A DNA stretch of 14,731 nucleotides, taken from assembly GCA_964638675.1 (NCBI GenBank), contig CAZXAU010000027.1, positions 1-14,731 on the forward strand, read 5' to 3'. The stretch's first letter is position 1. Every line of letters starts with the position of its first letter. Shown here piece by piece: positions 1 through 5,895 of this stretch. Source of the DNA: SIG714 sp964638675 (GTDB taxonomy: Bacteria > Bacillota > Clostridia > Oscillospirales > CAG-272). Made by a program: the position numbers and the translations under genes. The notes below the pieces were generated by a model. It was given only the letters and a program-made list of their open reading frames with translations, had not been told where the DNA came from and made no database searches.

Positions 1-543
1 ATGTGCATCAGAATATTGTTGAAGCTGAATGATAACGAAACGGTTGAAGGTTATGACAATGTGTTTTATCAGAAAATCGACACAGATAACATCGGCATAA
101 CAGGACACTCTCAAGGAGGTGCCGGAGTCATAAACGCTATCACAGATACAAGACATTATGATATTTACAAAACCGCTGTTGCGCTCTCTCCGGCAAATGA
201 AGAACTTTCCACAGCATTGGATTGGGATTACGATGCTACGAAAATCAATATTCCGATTCTCTTATTGTCCGGCACGGGAAATGCCGATGAAAATCTGGTA
301 GTAAACCTGAAGCAGTTAGAGAGTATATATAATCATATTCCGGATGGAAATTCCAAAATTATGGCAAGAAGAACAGATGCAGATCACGGGGATATGTTAT
401 ATTTCGCCGACGGCTATGTGACAGCATGGTTTATGTGGCAGTTGCAAGGTGACAGCGAGGCGGCAAAAGCATTTGTCGGAAATAATGCAGAAATATTCAG
501 TAACGAATTATATCAGGATCAAAATAGCAACCTTGCAGATTAA
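1..543 (+). CDS. alpha/beta hydrolase, 3' part (5' end outside window)
   Basis: This is the C-terminal 180 residues of a serine hydrolase of the alpha/beta fold. The nucleophile elbow GHSQGG is at residues 35-40 with Ser37. A likely acid is Asp96, in SGTGNADEN after a hydrophobic strand, and the catalytic His is His129 in DADHGDML. The ending around GYVTAWFMWQLQGD is typical of a clostridial dienelactone-hydrolase/cutinase-like group. The true start lies upstream, because a complete enzyme needs the first strands before the elbow; the ATG at base 1 is only the window edge. In the third frame, bases 3-29 read VHQNIVEAE, which resembles the helix usually found before this point in the family, so a frameshift near base 24 is possible. 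Substrate cannot be told. The gene stops at TAA 541-543 and is convergent with the ligase gene on the other strand. Confidence 0.75.
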   Translation: MCIRILLKLNDNETVEGYDNVFYQKIDTDNIGITGHSQGGAGVINAITDTRHYDIYKTAVALSPANEELSTALDWDYDATKINIPILLLSGTGNADENLVVNLKQLESIYNHIPDGNSKIMARRTDADHGDMLYFADGYVTAWFMWQLQGDSEAAKAFVGNNAEIFSNELYQDQNSNLAD

Positions 544-632
544 AATCTTCTTTTAAATTGAAAATATATTTTTATATGGTTAAGGAAGAATTTGAATGAA
601 AAACGATTCTTTCGGAAAAATGGGATAAAATC

Positions 633-672
633 AAAACAGCTTTGTGCAGCAAAAGCTACACGAAGCTGTTTT
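633..672. terminator. terminator hairpin between convergent genes
   Basis: AAAACAGCTTTGTG (633-646) pairs with CACGAAGCTGTTTT (659-672), with one mismatch and a 12-nt loop. The stem is flanked by A/T runs so that each strand ends in a U tract. It lies between the ends of the hydrolase (+) and rtcB (-) and probably serves both. Confidence 0.7.
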
Positions 673-745
673 TTCGTAATACCGAGTGTTCATCAAATTT
701 TTCAAGTCCCGATATTTTAAAATATATCATTATATGCTCATATGC

Positions 746-1873
746 TCAACGCCGTTTATTATTTGCATTTTCGCTTGCTTTAAAATTGTAGATCGGCTTG
801 ATAATACGGTCTATTGTTACGGTCGGAGAAATGTTTTTAATAATTTCATCCATAGGTTTATATGCCATCGGGCATTCATCAAGAGTTTCCCTGCTGACAG
901 AAGTTGTATAAATACCTTCCATCTCCTTTTTGAATGCCGAAAGCGTAAATGAAGAATTTGACTCGCTTCGGCTCATAAGTCTGCCTGCACCGTGCGGTGC
1001 ACTGTAATTCCAATCAGCGTTACCGAGTCCTGTACAGATCAGACTTCCGTCTCTCATATTCATTGGGATCAGCAAAATCTCCCCTTGCTTTGCGGATACA
1101 GCTCCCTTGCGTAAGATCCCGGCTTCTATATCAATATAATTGTGTATCGTAGAAAAACTGCCGTCGTCTTTCCATTTCATACCGTCAAGGATAACTTCCT
1201 TGATGATCTGTCTGTTAAGACTTGCATAATCCTGCATGATTGCCATATCATGAAGATAATCATCTAAGTCCTGCCCCTCAAGATATGCCAGATCATATGG
1301 GATATCCTCCTGATCTCTTCCGCCCAGTGCCCTATATGCTTTGTCCTGGTAATACTCTGCGACATTTTTGCCGAGATTTCGACTGCCGGTGTGAATGACC
1401 AAATACAGATCGTCACCGTCTCTGTCAAGCTCTATAAAGTGATTGCCGCCGCCAAGCGTTCCGAGACTTTCTTTTGCACGTCTGGTATCCAGCTTTTTTA
1501 TACAGCGAAGCTCATCAAGATCAATTTCTTCATATCTGCGGTGAGGTCTTTCTCTGACAGACATGCCCGAGGGGATATTCTGCCTTATAAAACTGTCAAG
1601 CTTCGGAAGTTCGAGCCTTTTTATTTTCAGTTTGACCGTTTCCATTCCGCACCCGATATCTACGCCAACCAGATTCGGAACAACTTTATCGCCGATAGTC
1701 ATTGTCGTTCCGATAGTGCATCCCTTCCCTGCATGAACATCAGGCATGATCCTGATTTTACGATCCTTTGTAAAGAGCTGATCACACATGGCAAGAATTT
1801 GTCCCTGCGCAGAGTTTTCAAGGTGATCGGTATAGATCTTTGCCGTGTTGTATATTCCTCTTATTTCTATCAT
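746..1873 (-). CDS. rtcB: RNA-splicing ligase RtcB family
   Basis: RtcB joins RNA ends carrying a 2',3'-cyclic phosphate or 3'-phosphate to a 5'-OH, using GTP and Mn2+, in RNA repair or tRNA splicing. The protein has 375 residues (E. coli RtcB 408). All family motifs are present in order: MPDVHAGKG (43-51), GVDIGCGM (70-77, with metal ligands Asp72 and Cys75), LGGGNHFIEL (140-149, His145), HTGSRNLG (161-168, His161), HNYI (His244), SAPHGAGRLMSR (291-302) and LDECPMAYKPMDE (331-343). By alignment to the archaeal enzyme, His294 in HGAGR is the residue that receives GMP. The start is supported by AAGGAG nine bases upstream. No archease or PrfH release factor, common RtcB partners, is next to it, so its substrate is open. 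It looks intact and active. Confidence 0.93.
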   Translation of the reverse strand: MIEIRGIYNTAKIYTDHLENSAQGQILAMCDQLFTKDRKIRIMPDVHAGKGCTIGTTMTIGDKVVPNLVGVDIGCGMETVKLKIKRLELPKLDSFIRQNIPSGMSVRERPHRRYEEIDLDELRCIKKLDTRRAKESLGTLGGGNHFIELDRDGDDLYLVIHTGSRNLGKNVAEYYQDKAYRALGGRDQEDIPYDLAYLEGQDLDDYLHDMAIMQDYASLNRQIIKEVILDGMKWKDDGSFSTIHNYIDIEAGILRKGAVSAKQGEILLIPMNMRDGSLICTGLGNADWNYSAPHGAGRLMSRSESNSSFTLSAFKKEMEGIYTTSVSRETLDECPMAYKPMDEIIKNISPTVTIDRIIKPIYNFKASENANNKRR

Positions 1874-1968
1874 GATTTTAACTCCTTATTCAGTCACGGG
1901 GATCCCGATTATCAATAACTATGTTAACCTCAAAATTAAATATTCTTCTTCAAAAATCAAAGTATATA

Positions 1969-2211
1969 CTATTTAATCTCTTGATCCAATTCCATAAATT
2001 CAGCAGTATTGAAAAAGTCAACTATAGTTATATCGAAACCGTCGCAGATCTTTTTAATGGTTACAATACCCGGATTTTTACTCTCGCCGTTTAATATGCT
2101 TTTTATTGTTGCTTGCGGCACACCCGATATATAGCTCAACCCATTAGGAGTAATGTTTTTCTCTTTACATAAAGATAATATTCTTTTTACCACAACATCA
2201 TATATTCCCAT
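1969..2211 (-). CDS. XRE/Cro-CI family HTH transcriptional regulator
   Basis: An 80-residue single-domain DNA-binding protein. The helix-turn-helix covers roughly residues 20-56: ITPNGLSYISGVPQATIKSI, then NGESKNPGIVTIKKIC, followed by a short acidic tail. It resembles the small clostridial XRE repressors. The frame is open upstream to 2373, but the ATG at 2211 is chosen because TGGAG sits six bases before it and the HTH fold starts there. The 54-residue upstream extension is translated from an inserted repeat (2226-2367). Two copies of TGATAWATCACTAAA lie over and beside a likely promoter at 2384-2413, which suggests autoregulation; that is inference. It is on the same strand as rtcB and 95 bp upstream of it, so read-through into rtcB is possible. 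No terminator is evident between them. Confidence 0.85.
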   Translation of the reverse strand: MGIYDVVVKRILSLCKEKNITPNGLSYISGVPQATIKSILNGESKNPGIVTIKKICDGFDITIVDFFNTAEFMELDQEIK

Positions 2212-2225
2212 AATAATCTCCATTC

Positions 2226-2367
2226 CGCCGCACTGCGGTGGCACAAATAGTTTTGAAATTCTCCTGCGTTTTCGAAGAAAACAAAATGGGGTAACCCATT
2301 TTAAGGAGAATTTTTGCGTGAAACAGATCTGCGTTGGCATAAGTATAAACACATTTTTCACGCTACC
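2226..2367. mobile_element. 142-bp structured MITE-like insertion in the XRE 5' UTR
   Basis: The 8-bp direct repeat CTCCATTC occurs at 2218-2225 and again at 2368-2375, exactly bordering a block of dense secondary structure, as a target-site duplication would. Inside are: a palindrome CCGCA-C-TGCGG (2228-2238); an outer 10-bp stem (2256-2265 with 2304-2313) enclosing two abutting hairpins, GTTTTC-GAA-GAAAAC (2268-2282) and AAAATGGG-GTAA-CCCATTTT (2283-2302); and an 8-bp stem GCGTGAAA (2316-2323) with TTTCACGC (2356-2363). Removing the block and one repeat copy restores a compact repressor leader: -10, short UTR, GAATGGAG, ATTATT, ATG. No terminal inverted repeats are clear, so the mobilising enzyme is unknown. 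Confidence 0.6.
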
Positions 2368-2383
2368 CTCCATTCATTACTTA

Positions 2384-2413
2384 ATGATAAATCACTAAAA
2401 TAATTATTGTCAG
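2384..2413 (-). promoter_or_regulatory. likely sigma-A promoter of the XRE gene
   Basis: On the minus strand CTGACA (2413-2408), an 18-bp spacer and TATCAT (2389-2384) each match the consensus at five of six positions. The predicted start is near 2377, just before the outer GAATGGAG copy. The -10 box overlaps one operator-like repeat. Confidence 0.55.
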
Positions 2414-2429
2414 TGATATATCACTAAAT
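2385..2429. promoter_or_regulatory. paired operator-like repeats
   Basis: TGATAAATCACTAAAA (2385-2400) and TGATATATCACTAAAT (2414-2429) are near-identical and start 29 bp apart. The second lies within the perfect palindrome AGTGATATATCACT (2412-2425). Their position over the -10 and just behind the -35 of the XRE gene fits a dimeric repressor, most simply the XRE protein itself (inferred). Confidence 0.55.
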
Positions 2430-2449
2430 ACAAAAACGTGAGAAACTTA

Positions 2450-2643
2450 TAAAAATGCCGGTGTAACAGCTTTTTGGGGGAAAATTATGGGGCGTTTGAC
2501 TATTTGGCTGCAAAACCAGCCAGACAATTAAAAAAATTCTGATTTTATGATCAAAACCTAACCACTTTGTCTGTTCTTTTTTGTTTTCAGTCTCACGTCT
2601 ACTGTAACACTACAAGTTTTCTGCAAAAAAAACGGCATTTTTA
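2450..2643. repeat. 11-bp inverted repeat bracketing 194 bp
   Basis: TAAAAATGCCG at 2450-2460 is the exact reverse complement of CGGCATTTTTA at 2633-2643. The interior has no open frame of note. It holds a GGCTG-CAAAAC-CAGCC hairpin (2506-2521) and poly-T runs. The right end abuts the pyruvate kinase promoter. No flanking target duplication was seen, so a mobile origin is not shown. Confidence 0.4.
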
Positions 2644-2646
2644 CTA

Positions 2647-2675
2647 TTGTTTTTTTTTCATTTATGTAGTAGAAT
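2647..2675 (+). promoter_or_regulatory. likely promoter of pyk
   Basis: TTGTTT (2647-2652), a 17-bp spacer and TAGAAT (2670-2675) fit a sigma-A promoter. The predicted start near 2682 gives a leader of about 210 nt before the pyruvate kinase start. Confidence 0.5.
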
Positions 2676-2681
2676 ATACGG

Positions 2682-2892
2682 GTTAAAAAAGAGGGGTAAC
2701 ATTATGCTTCCCTTCCCGGCCAAATAGATAAAATGGGCTAAGTCTGAAAAATATATTTTTCAGAAAGCGTTTTGCGGCTTTCGCCACCGCCCCGAGCCGC
2801 TTCAAGGAGAATCGGCACGATTTGATCTGCAAAACCAGCCCCAATTCCGAAAGAAAGGAAGCTTTCGCAATGCGAAAGCCATGGTTATAAAT
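2682..2892 (+). promoter_or_regulatory. structured 5' leader of pyruvate kinase
   Basis: The leader contains, in order: GAGGGG followed by a seven-codon open frame MLPFPAK (2704-2727); a perfect 22-nt palindrome (2743-2764); a stem GCGGCT (2774-2779) with AGCCGC (2795-2800); and a hairpin GCTTTCGC-AAT-GCGAAAGC (2861-2879) lying between the only SD-like sequence, AAAGGAA (2854-2860), and the start codon. GGCTTTCGC (2776-2784) can instead pair over nine bases with GCGAAAGCC (2872-2880), which would break both other stems. An open frame without a start codon also runs through 2732-2881. No known riboswitch was recognised. Confidence 0.4.
2827..2840 (+). repeat. 14-bp direct repeat, second copy
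   Basis: CTGCAAAACCAGCC is present here and at 2508-2521, 319 bp upstream. In the first copy two preceding Gs make it a 5-bp hairpin. The copies lie outside and inside the pyk transcript respectively. They may be traces of a dispersed repeat. Confidence 0.5.
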
Positions 2893-4305
2893 ATGAGAAA
2901 AACAAAAATTGTTTGTACGATCGGACCCGCAAGTTCAAACGAGCAGGTCCTTACAGATATGTGTCTTGCAGGCATGAATGTGGCACGCCTTAATTTTTCC
3001 CACGGCAGTTACGCCGAACATAAGGAAAGAATTGATCTGATCAAATCGGTGAGAAAAAAGCTGAACCTCCCCATTGCCATTATGCTGGATACAAAAGGAC
3101 CTGAATATCGCATCAAAACCTTTGAAAACGGCGGTGTTACCTTGGCGGACGGCGCAGAATTTTCATTTACGGCTGAAGATATTGTCGGAAACGATCAAAT
3201 AGTATCGGTCAGCTATCCGGCAATGATCGAGGAACTGACCCCGGGCGACCGTGTTCTTGTAAATAACGGGCTGTTAAGCTTTGAAGTGCTCCGCATAGAA
3301 CCGCCCCGTGCTGTCTGCCGTGTAATCAACGGAGGAGAAATGCGTGATAAAAAAAGCATGAGCTTTCCCGGAAAGGTATTAAAACAAAATTTTCTTTCCG
3401 AGCAGGATAAAAAGGACATTCTTTTCGGCGTCGAAAACGATGTGGATTACATCGCCTGTTCCTTTGTTTCATCAAAGCAAGACCTGCTGGACGTTCATGC
3501 TCTTCTTCGCAAAAACAACGCAGACAACATCGGACTGATTGCAAAGATCGAAAATCAGGCGGGCATTGACAATATAGAAGAGATATGCGAAGAATGCCAG
3601 GGTATCATGATCGGCAGAGGAGACATGGGCGTAGAAATTCCTTATGAAGAAGTTCCGTCCATTCAAAAAAAGCTTATCAATAAATGCAGATTATTGGGAA
3701 AACGGGTGATCACAGCTACCGAAATGCTGGAAACCATGATATACAATCCCCGTCCGACACGTGCCGAAATATCAGACGTAGCAAATGCGGTATACGACGG
3801 CTCCAGTGCCATCATGCTCTCAGGAGAGACTGCCGCAGGCAAACACCCTGTGGAATCTGTGAAGATCATGGCAAAAATCGCTGAATACACCGAAAACAAT
3901 ATCGACTACAAACAATTCTACTATACATCGGAATTCAAGATCCGAAACACTCTCGACGCTATCTCTCACGCTACATGCGGAGTTGCTATGGATATCGGTG
4001 CAAAGGCGATCACCGTTTGTACCCTTTCGGGTATGACAGCACGAATGGTCTCCAGATTTCGCTCCCCTGTAGATATCGTGGCACTTACAACAAGCGAGAA
4101 AACATGGCGCAAGCTGGCACTTTCATGGGGAGTAACGCCTGTTATGTGCGATACATACCCCTCTACTGAAGTGCTGTTCTATTCTGCAAGACAGATCACA
4201 AAAATGACCATGGGACTCTCGTCAGGCGACCGCATCGTAATCACAGGAGGAGTAACCAACGGTGAATCGGGTAATACCAATCTGATAAAGGTAGAAGAGA
4301 TCTGA
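2893..4305 (+). CDS. pyk: pyruvate kinase
   Basis: Pyruvate kinase converts phosphoenolpyruvate and ADP to pyruvate and ATP in the last step of glycolysis, in the cytosol. The 470-residue protein has the usual length and all signatures: TIGPAS (9-14), RLNFSHG (32-38), LDTKGPEYR (65-73), a B domain at about 75-160, IAKIEN (216-221, catalytic Lys218 and metal ligand Glu220), GRGDMGVEIP (241-250, Asp244), TATEMLETM (274-282), PTRAEISDVANAV (288-300) and MLSGETAAGKHPVESV (308-323), then the C-terminal domain. Glu71 corresponds to the residue that marks K+-dependent enzymes. The start at 2893 is chosen because family members begin MRKTKIVCTIGP; an in-frame ATG at 2881 would add four residues, and neither has a well-placed SD. 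There is no extra C-terminal PEP-utiliser domain. Confidence 0.96.
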   Translation: MRKTKIVCTIGPASSNEQVLTDMCLAGMNVARLNFSHGSYAEHKERIDLIKSVRKKLNLPIAIMLDTKGPEYRIKTFENGGVTLADGAEFSFTAEDIVGNDQIVSVSYPAMIEELTPGDRVLVNNGLLSFEVLRIEPPRAVCRVINGGEMRDKKSMSFPGKVLKQNFLSEQDKKDILFGVENDVDYIACSFVSSKQDLLDVHALLRKNNADNIGLIAKIENQAGIDNIEEICEECQGIMIGRGDMGVEIPYEEVPSIQKKLINKCRLLGKRVITATEMLETMIYNPRPTRAEISDVANAVYDGSSAIMLSGETAAGKHPVESVKIMAKIAEYTENNIDYKQFYYTSEFKIRNTLDAISHATCGVAMDIGAKAITVCTLSGMTARMVSRFRSPVDIVALTTSEKTWRKLALSWGVTPVMCDTYPSTEVLFYSARQITKMTMGLSSGDRIVITGGVTNGESGNTNLIKVEEI

Positions 4306-4328
4306 TTTTTGAAGATCGAAAAATTGCG

Positions 4329-4400
4329 TTGTAACAATCTTTTTATAAATAGTTACAATAAACAAATGAATCATAACCACCCACATAGCGGGTGGTTATG
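4329..4400 (+). other. two hairpins downstream of pyk
   Basis: TTGTAAC (4329-4335) pairs with GTTACAA (4352-4358). CATAACCACCC (4372-4382) pairs perfectly over 11 bp with GGGTGGTTATG (4390-4400), with a 7-nt loop. Neither has a U tract directly after it, so they more likely protect the 3' end or pause polymerase than terminate alone. Confidence 0.5.
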
Positions 4401-4401
4401 G

Positions 4402-4453
4402 CTGAATACAAAAAGGAGTTTCGCCAAAAGGTGAAGCCCCTTTTTGTATTCAG
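4402..4453. terminator. strong bidirectional terminator
   Basis: CTGAATACAAAAAGG (4402-4416) pairs perfectly with 4439-4453, continuing inward with one mismatch and two G-U pairs to an AAAA loop (4426-4429). The T5 run in each strand's 3' arm gives termination for both pyk (+) and the convergent gene ending at 4458 (-). Confidence 0.85.
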
Positions 4454-4457
4454 TATG

Positions 4458-5543
4458 CTATTTTGAAGGATAGTATCGGTTGACATACTCGGCTATGTTA
4501 TGGTTGCTGTCATACCTGCACTCTTCAATAATATCATCGGTCAACCATCTGTGTTTTGCCAGATTGCGTACGGTTGACTCTCTGCAGCAGGAACACAAGG
4601 TAGTTTCATAAATATACAGCAAACATTCCTTCGGCAATTTGATTTTCCGGTCGAATACATCGAGAATATGCAGTCCGATTCCGTGCCAGTCCGATTCATC
4701 TTTATAGTCCACCTTCAGACTATATAATGTTGATAATAATACCGTCTTATCATCAGGTGTGTAATTGGAGATCAACATTTGTACAGCACAACATGTATTT
4801 TCTCCCGAATCAATCAATTCATATGCGTATTGCCTTACAGCTGCGCTTTTGCAATTTGTCAGAATATCAAAAGCGATCTCACGCAATTCTTCACAGTCGG
4901 ATCTTGAGTATTCAATAATCGCCTCATGCTGTATTGGAAATTCTTCGCCGCGAAAAGCAGAAAGCAGTTCGGCCTTTTTGATAATATCCTCTTCCTCAAG
5001 TGCCAAAAGAGCAAGCTTCATCTTTTCATGATCTTCGGCAGTTCTTGAGAACCTGACTTTTGAAGAAAGAGTTAATTTGCCTGTGCTATCGACCTCGTTG
5101 ATGAGGTTATCTGCAGATAGTGATTCAATCGGCTTATGAACAGTGTTGTTAAAGTCCTGAAGAACTTTTTTATAATTTTCATATAAGCACAAAATATTTT
5201 CCGATCGCTTTGCCTCGTGTTTCAAAAATGATAAGAACCGTTTCTTTCCGAATTTATTTTCTGAATCGAAGAAAAAACAATCAAAGTCACTGCCATCATA
5301 ATGTGGGTTTATTCTGAAAAGCATTCCCATATCTTCAGCGATTTTTAAAAGTGCGTCCACGCCGTCAAGTGAAATCAATGAAATACATATACGCTCAAAA
5401 TTATCCCTATCGAAATCGTAGCTTCTGAAGCTTCGTTTACGCTTAAGCGAAGCCAGAAGAATATCGTATTTCTTATACAATATGTTTTTGGCTTCTGTCT
5501 GTCCGCTTTCAGCAAACAGGCGGAGCAATTCGCAAAAATGCAC
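4458..5543 (-). CDS. unrecognised protein, C-terminal part of frameshifted gene
   Basis: A 361-residue frame whose nominal start is a GTG without a ribosome binding site. It continues the protein begun at 5808: in both, the sequence is helical and leucine-rich, with alternating helices such as REIAFDILTNCKSAAVRQYA and VLLSTLYSL in the second half that look like HEAT/ARM-type repeats. I do not recognise a named family. Removing one base from the T5 run on the coding strand (A5 at 5534-5538) joins ...PLDICAF to CELLRLFAESGQTEA and gives a single 449-residue protein. There is no signal peptide or membrane segment. It shares an apparent operon with the tandem GNAT gene upstream (87-bp gap). It ends just before the bidirectional terminator. 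Function unknown; a scaffold or binding role is only a guess from the helical repeats. Confidence 0.65.
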   Translation of the reverse strand: MHFCELLRLFAESGQTEAKNILYKKYDILLASLKRKRSFRSYDFDRDNFERICISLISLDGVDALLKIAEDMGMLFRINPHYDGSDFDCFFFDSENKFGKKRFLSFLKHEAKRSENILCLYENYKKVLQDFNNTVHKPIESLSADNLINEVDSTGKLTLSSKVRFSRTAEDHEKMKLALLALEEEDIIKKAELLSAFRGEEFPIQHEAIIEYSRSDCEELREIAFDILTNCKSAAVRQYAYELIDSGENTCCAVQMLISNYTPDDKTVLLSTLYSLKVDYKDESDWHGIGLHILDVFDRKIKLPKECLLYIYETTLCSCCRESTVRNLAKHRWLTDDIIEECRYDSNHNIAEYVNRYYPSK

Positions 5544-5808
5544 AAATGTCCAATGGACGATTCGGCGGAAGGTTCAAAAACGCATCAATCATCGGCGTAA
5601 TAAAGTACGCATCATCGTGAAAACAGGAAACAAGCCGATAAATGTATTCAGCTCTTGTGCCTTCGCATTGTGTATCAAATGATAAGTTGTGCAAACATCC
5701 CCAAAGCACTATGTCTCTGTATTTCTCGATGTTATCTGATCTGCACAGTTCAAGGACGCACCGACCAAGTCCTTGCTGCATATAGCGTTTAAAATCTTTT
5801 CTGTTCAA
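5509..5808 (-). CDS. unrecognised protein, N-terminal part of frameshifted gene
   Basis: A 99-residue frame starting at TTG 5808 with AGGAG eight bases upstream. It encodes MNRKDFKRYMQQGLGRC and on to FLNLPPNRPLDICAF, after which the frame runs into a stop (LRIAPPVC). The next frame takes over at the T5 run at 5538-5534, so this is almost certainly the N-terminus of the gene continued at 4458-5543, not an independent small protein. The broken state could be a true frameshift, a homopolymer sequencing error, or programmed slippage. Slippage is least likely because T5 is a short run and no stimulatory structure is evident. Confidence 0.65.
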   Translation of the reverse strand: MNRKDFKRYMQQGLGRCVLELCRSDNIEKYRDIVLWGCLHNLSFDTQCEGTRAEYIYRLVSCFHDDAYFITPMIDAFLNLPPNRPLDICAFLRIAPPVC

Positions 5809-5895
5809 TATATTTACTCCTATAAAAGTTATCCTTACGTCTTTGATTTTGCGGTCAAAACCGTCATATGGCAGATATGTTCATACCCTACTGTT

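Noticed and set aside
1391..1918. Long plus-strand open frame opposite rtcB
   Set aside because: It is antisense to a fully conserved RtcB and has no recognisable motif or well-placed SD.
2212..2373. 54-residue N-terminal extension of the XRE regulator
   Set aside because: It is translated from the inserted structured repeat. The ATG at 2211 has its own SD and the HTH fold starts there.
2153..2398. Plus-strand open frame of 81 codons across the inserted element
   Set aside because: It spans the XRE gene start, the repeat and the operators on the opposite strand, and its ATG has no SD.
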